From Accumulibacter sp. (GTDB taxonomy: Bacteria > Pseudomonadota > Gammaproteobacteria > Burkholderiales > Rhodocyclaceae): DNA of 64,000 bases. A program made the translations under genes and the position numbers. Each line of letters opens with the position of its first letter. Position 1 is the first letter of the stretch. Below the pieces are notes generated by a model. The model saw only the letters and a program-made list of their open reading frames with translations. It was not told the DNA's origin and ran no database searches. Below are positions 25,781 through 35,975 of the stretch, one piece after another. Location of the stretch: NCBI RefSeq assembly GCF_036625195.1, contig NZ_JAZKUG010000001.1, positions 1,798,001 through 1,862,000 on the forward strand, written 5' to 3'.

Positions 25781-26923
25781 ATGAGTACCGAGCTGAGCAT
25801 CCTGAGCGCCGCTGACAGCGTGCAACTCGAGCACGTCCGTCAGTTCATCCGCAATTACGCTGCCTGGCTGGGCGTCGACCTTTCGTTCCAGGATTTCGAT
25901 CAGGAGATGGCTTCGCTGCCAGGAGCTTACGCGCCACCGGCAGGGCGGCTGTTCTACGCTGAACGCGACGGGCAACCGGCTGGCTGCGTGGCGATTCGCC
26001 CGCTCTCGGCAGGACTCTGCGAGCTGAAGCGGCTGTACGTCGAACCGAGTCAGCGCAGCTACGGGGTTGGCCGTGAGCTGACGCTGGCTGCGATCAAGGC
26101 AGCGAAGGAGATCGGTTACCGCAAGCTGCTGCTCGATACGCTGCCCGCGATGCGTGTCGCCGTGAAGCTGTACCGTGAGCTCGGTTTCAAGGAGACGCCC
26201 GCCTATTACCAGACGCCGCTCGAAGGAACGATGTTTCTCGCTCTTGACCTGGAGAACTGGTCGGCCGAAGAGGTGGCGACCGAGAACCTGTTCCACCTCT
26301 TCGACTTCAATCGTGCCTGGGCAGACCGCATGCAGCAGATCGACCCGGAGTACTTTCTCAAGCTGTCGCGCCTGCAGACGCCGCAGTACCTCTGGATCGG
26401 CTGCTCGGATTCGCGCGTACCGGCGAACGAGATCTGTGGTCTGCTGCCGGGCGAGCTGTTCGTGCATCGCAACGTCGCCAATGTCGTCGTGCATACCGAC
26501 CTCAACTGCCTGTCGGTCGTGCAGTTCGCGGTCGATGTGCTCAAGGTGCGGCACATCATGGTCGTCGGCCACTACGGCTGCGGCGGCGTCAAGGCGGCAC
26601 TGCAGCGCGATCGTGCCGGCCTGGTCGACATCTGGCTGCGACATGTACGCGACGTGCACGACAAGCACTTGGCGCTGGTGGACGAACTGCCGCCGGAACG
26701 GCGGCATGACCGACTGTGCGAGCTCAATGTACTGGAACAGGTCGCCAACGTCTGCCAGACCTTCGTCGTGCAGGATGCCTGGCAACGCGGCCAGCCGTTG
26801 ACCGTGCACGGCTGGATCTATGGCCTGCACGACGGTTTGCTGCGCGATCTCGGGGTGACCGTGCATCGTCCCGAGGACGTGCTGGCCCACTATCGTCTGG
26901 CGCTCGAGGCACTGCCCAAGTGA
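25781..26923 (+). CDS. GNAT acetyltransferase - beta-carbonic anhydrase fusion
   Basis: A single 380-residue frame carries two domains. Residues 1-155 are a GNAT N-acetyltransferase (AGCVAIRPLSAGLCELKRLY, acetyl-CoA loop QRSYGVGREL, KLYRELGFKE). Residues about 165-380 are a beta-class carbonic anhydrase with zinc ligands C208 and D210 (WIGCSDSRVPANEICG) and H264 and C267 (VVGHYGCGGVKAAL). The carbonic anhydrase half would interconvert CO2 and bicarbonate in the cytoplasm. It lies between isovaleryl-CoA dehydrogenase and the biotin carboxylase genes, so supplying bicarbonate to methylcrotonyl-CoA carboxylase is a plausible inference. The acetyl acceptor is unknown. Confidence 0.9.
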   Translation: MSTELSILSAADSVQLEHVRQFIRNYAAWLGVDLSFQDFDQEMASLPGAYAPPAGRLFYAERDGQPAGCVAIRPLSAGLCELKRLYVEPSQRSYGVGRELTLAAIKAAKEIGYRKLLLDTLPAMRVAVKLYRELGFKETPAYYQTPLEGTMFLALDLENWSAEEVATENLFHLFDFNRAWADRMQQIDPEYFLKLSRLQTPQYLWIGCSDSRVPANEICGLLPGELFVHRNVANVVVHTDLNCLSVVQFAVDVLKVRHIMVVGHYGCGGVKAALQRDRAGLVDIWLRHVRDVHDKHLALVDELPPERRHDRLCELNVLEQVANVCQTFVVQDAWQRGQPLTVHGWIYGLHDGLLRDLGVTVHRPEDVLAHYRLALEALPK

Positions 26924-26930
26924 GCGCGTC

Positions 26931-27875
26931 GTGAGCAGTCCGGCGCAGCGCGCGGCGGCGCCATCGGCGACCTATCTCCGGCTCGTCGCCACCGCCGTGC
27001 TCTGGGGTGCCACCTGGATTGCCGGCCGGGTCGCCGTCAGCGAGGCGGCACCGCTCGCGGTGGCGAGCTGGCGATTCCTGCTCGCCGCGCTGCTGCTCGG
27101 CGCCTTGGTCGTGCAGCGTGAAGGCTGGCCGCGCTGGTCACGCAGCGACTGGCTGACGCTGACGGCGCTCGGTGCCAGCGGCATCTTCCTCTACAACGTC
27201 TGCTTCCTTTACGGCCTGCAGCTGATCGAGGCTGGCAGGGGCGCACTGGTCGTGGCATTGACCCCGGTGTTGGTCGCCACCGGCGACTGGCTGTTCTTCG
27301 GCGCGCCGATGTCGCCGCGCCGGGCCGCGGGAATCATCGTCGCGATGTTCGGCTGCCTGCTGGTGGTCAGCAACGGCGATGTGCGGCTTCTCGTCAGCGG
27401 GCAGATCGGCAGCGGCGAATGGCTGATCATTGGCTGCAGCCTGCTGTGGGCGGTCTACACCTTCATTGGCCGCCGCGCCACCCGCTCGCTGTCCCCCATG
27501 GCGATGACCTTCGGCGCCAGCCTCACCGGCTGCACGATGCTGACCACAGCCGCCCTCCTGCAGGGTACCCTGTTCAGCCTTGCAGACACGACCTGGCGCA
27601 GCTGGACCTCGATCGCCTTTCTCGGCATTTTCGGTGTTGCGCTGGCCTTCACCTGGTATGCCGCGGCCGTGCAGGAGATCGGTGCCACGCGCTCGGCCGC
27701 GTTCATCAATCTGGTCCCGGTCAGCGCCGTCCTGCTCGGTGCGCTGCTGCTGCACGAGCGGCTCGGGATCGCCGTTCTCGCGGGCGGTTCATTGGTGATC
27801 GCCGGCGTCCTGATGACCAATCACGCCGCCGCGCAGCTTGCGGCCGGCGCCCACAGCAAGGAGAAGACTGCATGA
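26931..27875 (+). CDS. EamA/DMT-family transporter
   Basis: A 314-residue integral membrane protein with about ten hydrophobic segments in two EamA repeats (LWGATWIAGRVAVSEAAPLA; LIIGCSLLWAVYTFIGRRA). The first repeat has the family pattern ALTPVLVATGDWLFFGAP and the second FINLVPVSAVLLGALLLHER. It starts at GTG 26931, just after the carbonic-anhydrase fusion, and overlaps the next acyl-CoA dehydrogenase by four bases (ATGA). It probably exports or imports a small metabolite; which one is unknown. Confidence 0.88.
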   Translation: MSSPAQRAAAPSATYLRLVATAVLWGATWIAGRVAVSEAAPLAVASWRFLLAALLLGALVVQREGWPRWSRSDWLTLTALGASGIFLYNVCFLYGLQLIEAGRGALVVALTPVLVATGDWLFFGAPMSPRRAAGIIVAMFGCLLVVSNGDVRLLVSGQIGSGEWLIIGCSLLWAVYTFIGRRATRSLSPMAMTFGASLTGCTMLTTAALLQGTLFSLADTTWRSWTSIAFLGIFGVALAFTWYAAAVQEIGATRSAAFINLVPVSAVLLGALLLHERLGIAVLAGGSLVIAGVLMTNHAAAQLAAGAHSKEKTA

Positions 27876-29008
27876 TCTTGACCCAGGAACAGGAAATGAT
27901 CCGCGACTCGCTGCGCGACTTTGCCCAGGAGCGGCTGGCGCCCTTCGCTGCCGAGTGGGACCGCCATCACACCTTTCCTGCCGAGGCGCTGCGGGAGCTC
28001 GGCGAACTCGGCGCGCTCGGCATGGTCGTCCCGGAGGAATGGGGCGGCGCCGGCATGGATTACATGTCGCTGGTTCTCGTCCTCGAGGAGATCGCGGCCG
28101 GCGACGGCGCGACGTCGACGATCGTCAGTGTGCAGAATTCGCTGGCCTGTGGCATCACGATGAAGTACGGCAGCGACGAGCAAAAGGAGAACTGGCTGAA
28201 GCCGCTGGCGCGTGGCGAGATGCTCGGCTGCTTCTGTCTCACCGAGCCGCATACCGGCTCCGACGCCGCCGCCATCACCACCCGCGCCGACCGTGACGGC
28301 GACGATTTCGTCCTCAACGGTGTCAAGCAGTTCATCACCACCGGCAAGTACGCCCAGGTGGCGATCGTCTTTGCGGTCACCGACCGGTCGGCAGGCAAGA
28401 AGGGCATCTCGTGCTTCCTGGTGCCGACCGAGACGCCGGGATACATCGTCGCCCGCATCGAGGAGAAGATGGGCCAGCGCGCCTCCGACACGGCGCAGAT
28501 CCTCTTCGAGAACTGCCGCATCCCGGCCTCGTGCCTGCTCGGCCGGGAAGGCGACGGCTACCGCATCGCGCTGTCGAACCTCGAGGCCGGACGCATCGGC
28601 ATCGCCGCCCAGTCGGTCGGCATGGCGCGCGCGGCCTTCGAAGCGGCGGTGCAGTATGCGCGCGAGCGCGAAACCTTCGGCAAGCCGATCATCGAGCACC
28701 AGGCGGTCAGCTTCCGCCTGGCCGACATGGCGACGCAGATCGATGCCGCCCGGCTGCTCGTCTGGCGCGCTGCGACCTTCAAGGACGCCGGCAGGCCATG
28801 CCTCAAGGAAGCGTCGATGGCCAAGATGTTCGCCTCGGAGATGGCCGAGCGGGTCTGCTCGGACGCGATCCAGATCCTCGGCGGCTATGGCTATGTCAGC
28901 GATTTTCCGGTCGAGCGGATCTATCGCGACGTGCGCGTCTGCCAGATCTACGAGGGGGCCAACGACATCCAGCGCCTGGTGATCGGCCGCGCCGTCGCCG
29001 GCGAATGA
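27872..29008 (+). CDS. Acyl-CoA dehydrogenase (short-chain type)
   Basis: A 378-residue FAD flavoenzyme starting at ATG 27872 with AAGGAG upstream; the much longer open frame from 27419 covers the transporter and is not coding there. Motifs are CFCLTEPHTGSDAAAITTRA and the C-terminal QILGGYGYVSDFPVERIYRD with CQIYEGANDIQRLVIG, where the catalytic Glu (YEG) sits as in short/butyryl-CoA dehydrogenases. It differs from the isovaleryl enzyme upstream and may act on isobutyryl-, 2-methylbutyryl- or butyryl-CoA. It is translationally coupled to the EamA gene. Confidence 0.9.
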   Translation: MILTQEQEMIRDSLRDFAQERLAPFAAEWDRHHTFPAEALRELGELGALGMVVPEEWGGAGMDYMSLVLVLEEIAAGDGATSTIVSVQNSLACGITMKYGSDEQKENWLKPLARGEMLGCFCLTEPHTGSDAAAITTRADRDGDDFVLNGVKQFITTGKYAQVAIVFAVTDRSAGKKGISCFLVPTETPGYIVARIEEKMGQRASDTAQILFENCRIPASCLLGREGDGYRIALSNLEAGRIGIAAQSVGMARAAFEAAVQYARERETFGKPIIEHQAVSFRLADMATQIDAARLLVWRAATFKDAGRPCLKEASMAKMFASEMAERVCSDAIQILGGYGYVSDFPVERIYRDVRVCQIYEGANDIQRLVIGRAVAGE

Positions 29009-29009
29009 G

Positions 29010-29507
29010 ATGAGCCGCTGCCAACTACGTCTTGGCGTCGAAGTCGCCGAGTTGAACGCGCTGGCAGTCGGGCACCTGCCCGGCTGGTTCGGCATCGAGG
29101 TCGTCAGCGTCGAACCCGGCCGGTTGACTGCGCGCCTGCCGATTCGCCCCGAGATGCTGGCACCGAACGGCTTCCTGCATGCGGCAACGATCGTCGCGCT
29201 GGCTGACACCAGCGCCGGCTATGCCACGATCGCCCATCTGCCGCCGGGCGCAGAAGGCTTCACGACGGTCGAGCTGAAGACCAACTTCCTTGGTACCCTG
29301 ACCGATGGCGTGCTGCTGTGCGAGGCGACCGCGGCTCATGGTGGACGCACGACGCAGGTTTGGGACGCCGTCGTGAGCAGTGGCGACGGCAGACGGTTGG
29401 CGCTCTTCCGCTGCACGCAGATGGTGCTCTGGCCGAGGCTCGCCGCGCTGCCGGGGAGCAATGCCGCGCAGTTGCCGGGGCAGCGGGGAGGCCAACCCGC
29501 AGCGTGA
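29010..29507 (+). CDS. PaaI-family hotdog thioesterase
   Basis: A 165-residue protein with the hotdog helix motif NGFLHAATIVALADTSAGYA and TVELKTNFLGTLTDGVLLCE. It follows the acyl-CoA dehydrogenase by one base and is the second such thioesterase in this cluster; the two are clearly related in fold but differ in sequence. It is probably an acyl-CoA thioesterase of unknown chain preference. The last 15 residues (AAQLPGQRGGQPAA) look disordered. Confidence 0.85.
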   Translation: MSRCQLRLGVEVAELNALAVGHLPGWFGIEVVSVEPGRLTARLPIRPEMLAPNGFLHAATIVALADTSAGYATIAHLPPGAEGFTTVELKTNFLGTLTDGVLLCEATAAHGGRTTQVWDAVVSSGDGRRLALFRCTQMVLWPRLAALPGSNAAQLPGQRGGQPAA

Positions 29508-29526
29508 AACCTCTTGAGGATCGACC

Positions 29527-30128
29527 ATGTCACAGTTCATCGATTTCTACTTCGACTTCTCCTCTCCTTACGGCTACCTGGCTTCGGAGAAGATCGACGA
29601 TCTGGCCGCCCGCCATGGCCGCAAGGTGAAATGGCGGCCGATCCTGCTCGGTGTCGTCTTCCGCCAGACCGGTGGCGCACCGCTGACCAGCATTCCGCTG
29701 AAGGGGGCGTACTCGCTGCATGACTTCGCGCGCTCGGCGCGCTTCCTCGACGTCCCCTACGAGCACCCGAAGCACTTCCCGCTGAGCACGCAGCACGCCG
29801 CGCGCGCCTACTACTGGCTGCACGATCAGGATTGCGCCGTGGCACGCATGTTTGCGCACGCCGTCTTCCGCAGCCTGTACACCGCGGGGCGCGACGTCTC
29901 GGAGATCGACGTCGTGCTCGACATCGCCGCCGACCAGAAGGTCGATCGCAGCGCACTGGCCGCCGCGCTCGCGGGCCAGGCACTGAAGGATCGCCTGAAG
30001 GCCGAGTGCGAGGCGGCGATCGCCCGCGGCGTCTTTGGCTCGCCCTACATCGTCGTTGATGGCGAACCGTTCTTTGGCGCCGATCGCCTGCCGCAGATCG
30101 AGCGCTGGCTGGCCAGTGGAGGCTTCTG

Positions 30129-30129
<1 letters not shown>
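29527..30129 (+). CDS. 2-hydroxychromene-2-carboxylate isomerase-like protein (DsbA/GST-kappa fold)
   Basis: A 200-residue thioredoxin-fold protein. The active-site region is IDFYFDFSSPYGYLASEKID, with Ser in place of the DsbA CxxC as in HCCA isomerase and kappa-class glutathione transferases. The C-terminus has RGVFGSPYIVVDGEPFFGAD. The TGA overlaps the ATG of mccB by one base, so it is translated with the carboxylase. In such clusters the substrate is unknown; a glutathione-dependent isomerisation is the family expectation. Confidence 0.85.
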
Positions 30130-31748
<1,619 letters not shown>

Positions 31749-31756
31749 GGCCAGCC

Positions 31757-32551
31757 ATGAGCGATTATCGATCGATCATCACGGAGGTCGACGGTGGCGT
31801 CGGCATCCTGACGCTGAATCGGGCGCAGCGTCACAACGCGTTCGACGAGGAACTGATCACCGAGATCACTGCCGGTCTGCGACAACTTGCCGCCGATTCA
31901 CGGGTGCGTGTCGTCGTCCTCTCGTCGACCGGCAGGAGTTTCTGTGCCGGCGCCGATCTCAACTGGATGAAGCGGGCCGCTGGCTACACGCCCGAGGAAA
32001 ACCTGCTCGATGCCAGCCGGCTCGCAGAGCTCCTGATGACGCTGAACGAGCTGCCGAAGCCGACGATCGCCCGCGTCCAGGGAGCGGCGTATGGTGGTGG
32101 CGTTGGCCTGATCGCCGCCTGCGATCTGGCGGTCGGTACCTACGACGCGATCTTCGCCCTCAGCGAGGTCAAGCTGGGCATCGTCCCGGCGGTGATCAGC
32201 CCCTACGTGCTGGCGGCGATCGGCGAGCGCTACAGCCGGCGCTACATGCTCACCGCCGAGCGTTTTTCCGCTGCCGAAGCCTACCGCATCGGCCTGCTGC
32301 ACGAACTCGTTCCGGGCGACGAGGAACTCGATGAAGCGATCGCCGAGATCGTCGAGGCCCTGCTGGCCAACGGGCCGAATGCACAGGCTGAATGCAAGGC
32401 GCTGATCCGCGTCGTCGCCGGGCAGCCGATCGATGCCGAGACCATCGCCGAGACGACACAGCGGATCACGCGGGTGCGCGCCAGTGACGAGGGGCGGGAA
32501 GGCCTCGCCGCCTTCCTCGAGAAGCGGCCACCCAACTGGCTTGCCGACTGA
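31757..32551 (+). CDS. liuC: Methylglutaconyl-CoA hydratase (enoyl-CoA hydratase family)
   Basis: Hydrates 3-methylglutaconyl-CoA to HMG-CoA, the step between the carboxylase and the lyase. It has 264 residues from ATG 31757; the longer frame upstream overlaps liuB and is not coding. Crotonase signatures are HNAFDEELITEITAGLRQL, SFCAGADLNWMKRA (oxyanion hole) and AAYGGGVGLIAACDLAVGT. Assignment to this substrate rests on its position between the two carboxylase subunits. Confidence 0.9.
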   Translation: MSDYRSIITEVDGGVGILTLNRAQRHNAFDEELITEITAGLRQLAADSRVRVVVLSSTGRSFCAGADLNWMKRAAGYTPEENLLDASRLAELLMTLNELPKPTIARVQGAAYGGGVGLIAACDLAVGTYDAIFALSEVKLGIVPAVISPYVLAAIGERYSRRYMLTAERFSAAEAYRIGLLHELVPGDEELDEAIAEIVEALLANGPNAQAECKALIRVVAGQPIDAETIAETTQRITRVRASDEGREGLAAFLEKRPPNWLAD

Positions 32552-32560
32552 GGGGGCCGT

Positions 32561-34597
32561 ATGTTCAGCAAGATTCTGATTGCCAACCGCGGGGAGATCG
32601 CCTGTCGGGTGATCCGCACGGCCCGTCGCATGGGGGTGCGCACGGTTGCCGTCTATTCCGAGGCCGACGCCAACGCCCGCCATGTCCGCCTGGCCGACGA
32701 GGCGGTGGGCATCGGGCCGGCGGCAGCGCGCGAGTCCTACCTCGTCGGCGAGCGGATTCTCGAGGCCGCCGCACGCAGCGCAGCGCAGGCGATCCACCCG
32801 GGCTATGGCTTCCTGTCGGAGAACGACACCTTCGCCGATGCCTGCGCCGCTACCGGCATCGTCTTCATCGGTCCACCGGCGGCAGCCATCCGCGCCATGG
32901 GTTCGAAGTCGGCGGCGAAGAATCTGCTCGCCGCTGCCGGCGTACCCCTGACTCCGGGCTACCACGGCGACGAGCAGGATGCGGACTTCCTGCGGCAACA
33001 GGCGGATGCGATCGGTTATCCGGTGCTGATCAAGGCCACCGCCGGCGGTGGCGGCAAGGGAATGCGGCTGGTCGAACGTGGCGCGGATTTTGCCGGTGCC
33101 CTCGCCTCGTGCCAGCGTGAGGCGAACGCGGCCTTCGGCAATGGACAGGTGCTGATCGAGAAGTATCTGCGCCATTCGCGACACATCGAGATCCAGGTCT
33201 TCGCCGACTCGCACGGCAACTGCGTTCATCTCTTCGAGCGCGACTGTTCGGTGCAGCGGCGGCACCAGAAGGTCGTCGAGGAGGCGCCTGCGCCTGGCAT
33301 GACTGCCGAGCGGCGGGCAGCAATGGGACGGGCGGCAGTCGATGCGGCGCTGGCGGTGGGTTATGTCGGCGCCGGCACGGTCGAGTTCATCGCCAGCGAT
33401 GCATTTCCCCAGGAAGGCAGCTTCTACTTCATGGAGATGAACACCCGCCTGCAGGTCGAGCACCCGGTGAGCGAGATGATCACCGGCCAGGACCTCGTCG
33501 AGTGGCAGTTGCGCATCGCCAGCGGAGAGCGCCTGCCGATGCGCCAGGATCAGCTCGACATTCGTGGCCATGCGCTCGAGGCGCGGATCTACGCGGAGAA
33601 TCCCGAGCAGGAGTTCCTGCCGTCGACGGGTCGCCTGTTGCACCTCGCACGCCCGGCCGAGAGCCTCAACGTGCGCGTGGACACGGGAATCGAGCAGGGT
33701 GACGAGATCAGTCCGTTCTACGACCCGATGATCGCCAAGCTGATCGTCTGGGACGTCGACCGGCACGCGGCACTGGCACGCATGCGGCAGGCCCTCGCCG
33801 ATTACCGCATCGTGGGCGTCAGCACCAACGTCGATTTCCTCTCGCGCCTGATCGCCTGTCCGGCGTTCGCCAATGCCGATCTCGATACCGGCCTCATCGA
33901 ACGCAGCCGCAGTTTTCTCTTTCCTGCACGCAGCGAGCCGCCCAGCAGTGTCTTTTTCGTCGCTGCCGTAGCCGGTCTGCTGCGCGAGCACGCCGCCGCG
34001 CTGGCCAGGGCCGGCCGCTCCGGCGACCCATGGTCACCCTGGAGCCTGCACGATGGCTGGCGACTCAATCTGCGCCCGCGACGCACACTGAGCTACCGCT
34101 TCGCCGAGGCCCGTTACGAGGTTCTGGTCGCTTACGAAGGCGATGGCTGGCGGCTGACACTGGGCGGCGAGTCGGTCCTCGCCCGCGGCCGCTTCATCGA
34201 CAGTGGGCAGTTTGCCGGTCAACTGGCGGTCGAACTCGATGACCGCCGACTGATCGCCAGCGTCATCGCCGTCACCGAGAAGCAGGAGCTGAAACGTCAC
34301 GTCTTTCTCGACGGCACGAACTACGTCATCCTGCGTGACGATCCGCTGCATCTCGTCGAGGCCGGCGGTGCCCAGGGCGGCGGTCTGACGGCGCCGATGC
34401 CGGGCAGGATCGTCGCCTTGCTGGCAGCGCCGGGGCAGCAGGTCGAGAAAGGCGCGCCGCTGTTGATCCTCGAAGCGATGAAGATGGAGCACACGATCAC
34501 GGCACCGATGAATGGCAGCGTGCGCGCTTTCTGTTACGCGGCGGGCGATCAGGTCGCCGACGGCGCGACACTCGTGGACTTCGGCGCGGAGGTCTGA
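32561..34597 (+). CDS. liuD: 3-methylcrotonyl-CoA carboxylase, biotin-carrying (alpha) subunit
   Basis: Carboxylates its own biotin with ATP and bicarbonate. The 678 residues contain the biotin carboxylase domain (MFSKILIANRGEIACRVIRT, ATP-grasp loop KATAGGGGKGMRLV, EMNTRLQVEHPVSEMITG), a BT-type linker domain, and a biotinyl domain whose EAMKMEH motif puts biotin on K641. It lies 9 bases after liuC and one base before liuE, so the four genes form one operon. Bicarbonate dependence links it to the carbonic-anhydrase fusion upstream. Confidence 0.95.
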   Translation: MFSKILIANRGEIACRVIRTARRMGVRTVAVYSEADANARHVRLADEAVGIGPAAARESYLVGERILEAAARSAAQAIHPGYGFLSENDTFADACAATGIVFIGPPAAAIRAMGSKSAAKNLLAAAGVPLTPGYHGDEQDADFLRQQADAIGYPVLIKATAGGGGKGMRLVERGADFAGALASCQREANAAFGNGQVLIEKYLRHSRHIEIQVFADSHGNCVHLFERDCSVQRRHQKVVEEAPAPGMTAERRAAMGRAAVDAALAVGYVGAGTVEFIASDAFPQEGSFYFMEMNTRLQVEHPVSEMITGQDLVEWQLRIASGERLPMRQDQLDIRGHALEARIYAENPEQEFLPSTGRLLHLARPAESLNVRVDTGIEQGDEISPFYDPMIAKLIVWDVDRHAALARMRQALADYRIVGVSTNVDFLSRLIACPAFANADLDTGLIERSRSFLFPARSEPPSSVFFVAAVAGLLREHAAALARAGRSGDPWSPWSLHDGWRLNLRPRRTLSYRFAEARYEVLVAYEGDGWRLTLGGESVLARGRFIDSGQFAGQLAVELDDRRLIASVIAVTEKQELKRHVFLDGTNYVILRDDPLHLVEAGGAQGGGLTAPMPGRIVALLAAPGQQVEKGAPLLILEAMKMEHTITAPMNGSVRAFCYAAGDQVADGATLVDFGAEV

Positions 34598-34598
34598 G

Positions 34599-35525
34599 AT
34601 GGCGCTCCCCGGACGTGTGAAAGTGGTCGAGGTCGGCCCGCGCGATGGCCTGCAGAACGAGGGGCAGATCCTCTCCGCCGCCGTCAAGGTCGGGCTGATC
34701 GAGCACCTCCTGGATGCCGGCCTGTCGGTCATCGAAGCCGGCTCCTTCGTCTCGCCGCAGTGGGTGCCGCAGATGGCTGACAGCGGCGAGGTCCTGCGGA
34801 CCGTGCTGGGGCGCTCGCGGGGACGGCGGGGCGCCTCGCTTCCGGTCCTGACCCCGAATCTCAGGGGCTTCGATGCGGCGGTCGAAGCAGGCGCACGGGA
34901 CGTCGCCATCTTTGCGGCAGCCTCCGAATCCTTCTCGCAGAAGAACATCAATTGCAGCGTCAGCGAGAGCCTGAAGCGTTTCGCTGCCGTCGTCGATTCC
35001 GCCAGCGCGCTCGAAATTCCGGTCCGCGGCTACGTTTCCTGCGCCATCGCCTGTCCGTACGAAGGCCGCATTGCGCCGCAGCAGGTGGCGGATGTGGCGC
35101 TGCGGCTGTTCGAGATGGGTTGCCACGAGATCTCGCTTGGCGATACGATTGGCACGGGCACGCCGGCGACGATACAGCCGATGATCGAGGCCTGCGCTGC
35201 GGTGATCCCGCTGGACAGGCTGGCGGGCCACTACCACGATACCTTCGGGATGGCCATTGCGAACGTCTACGCCTCGCTAGAAGTCGGCATGGCAGTGTTC
35301 GACACCTCGATCAGCGGCTTGGGCGGCTGTCCGTACGCAACCGGTGCCAGCGGGAATGTGGCGACGGAAGACGTGCTTTTCCTGCTGCAGGGACTGGGAA
35401 TAGACTCGGGAATCGACATGGCCGCTCTCTTGCTCGCCAGTGAGTACATCTCGCAACACCTTGCTCGCCAGCCGGCATCGAAGGTGGCGCGGGCGCTTCT
35501 CGCGCGACGCGGGGGGAATGCTTGA
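34599..35525 (+). CDS. liuE: Hydroxymethylglutaryl-CoA lyase
   Basis: Splits HMG-CoA into acetoacetate and acetyl-CoA, ending leucine catabolism. It has 308 residues from ATG 34599, one base after the liuD stop. The TIM-barrel motifs are VEVGPRDGLQNEG at the N-terminus, GCHEISLGDTIGTGTPATI and the lyase signature GLGGCPYATGASGNVATED with its catalytic Cys. The open frame upstream of the ATG overlaps liuD and is not used. Confidence 0.95.
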   Translation: MALPGRVKVVEVGPRDGLQNEGQILSAAVKVGLIEHLLDAGLSVIEAGSFVSPQWVPQMADSGEVLRTVLGRSRGRRGASLPVLTPNLRGFDAAVEAGARDVAIFAAASESFSQKNINCSVSESLKRFAAVVDSASALEIPVRGYVSCAIACPYEGRIAPQQVADVALRLFEMGCHEISLGDTIGTGTPATIQPMIEACAAVIPLDRLAGHYHDTFGMAIANVYASLEVGMAVFDTSISGLGGCPYATGASGNVATEDVLFLLQGLGIDSGIDMAALLLASEYISQHLARQPASKVARALLARRGGNA

Positions 35526-35556
35526 GCACCGTCCTGGCGCCGCGAGGTGGCCGCTG

Positions 35557-35778
35557 ATGCAGAGCGTTGCCTCGCCGTGCATCAGTGTCTGCCGCATCGA
35601 CGCTGGCAGCGGCTTCTGTCTCGGTTGCTTGCGCACGATCGAGGAGATCAGCGTGTGGAGTCGTGCTTCGACGGCGGAGCGCTTGCGCATCCTCGTCGCC
35701 GTCGAGCGGCGACGTGCCGAGCACGACCCGCAGGGTTGTGCCGCCGGCGGCGAGTTCCGTGGCGATTGCGAGCGCTGA
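35557..35778 (+). CDS. DUF1289-family small protein
   Basis: A 73-residue protein starting at ATG 35557 behind GAGGTGG. The DUF1289 core is SPCISVCRIDAGSGFCLGCL, followed by RTIEEISVWSRASTAERLRI. Four cysteines in the pattern C-x3-C-x8-C-x2-C suggest a metal site. The molecular function is unknown. It continues the liu operon after liuE. Confidence 0.85.
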   Translation: MQSVASPCISVCRIDAGSGFCLGCLRTIEEISVWSRASTAERLRILVAVERRRAEHDPQGCAAGGEFRGDCER

Positions 35779-35780
35779 TC

Positions 35781-35975
35781 ATGGGCGAGGCGGCAGATGA
35801 CTATCTATGCGTCGGCATCTGCATGCCGGATCCCGATTCCGGCTACTGTCTGGGTTGCGGCCGGCCGCCGCTGCCGGTGTCGCCGCTCAGCCAGGGCATC
35901 GTCGTGGTCGAGGAGCGGCGCAGTGGACGGGTCCCGAAAGAATCGCCCGACAGCGACGGCCTGGCCAAGCGCTGA
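35781..35975 (+). CDS. Second small Cys-motif protein related to DUF1289
   Basis: A 64-residue protein from ATG 35781, two bases after the previous stop. CVGICMPDPDSGYCLGCGRP repeats the C-x3-C-x8-C-x2-C pattern of its neighbour but lacks the RTIEEI tail, continuing instead with a short PVSPLSQGIVVVEERRSG segment. It looks like a divergent duplicate. Its TGA overlaps the ATG of the next MBL-fold gene by one base. Confidence 0.7.
   Translation: MGEAADDYLCVGICMPDPDSGYCLGCGRPPLPVSPLSQGIVVVEERRSGRVPKESPDSDGLAKR

Noticed and set aside
27419..27871. N-terminal extension of the acyl-CoA dehydrogenase (529-residue frame)
   Set aside because: It overlaps the EamA transporter, lacks protein-like composition, and the ATG at 27872 has a clear ribosome binding site.
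31898..33991. 697-residue minus-strand ORF opposite liuC-liuD
   Set aside because: It is a shadow of the carboxylase genes, with His/Asp/Arg-rich composition and no domain.
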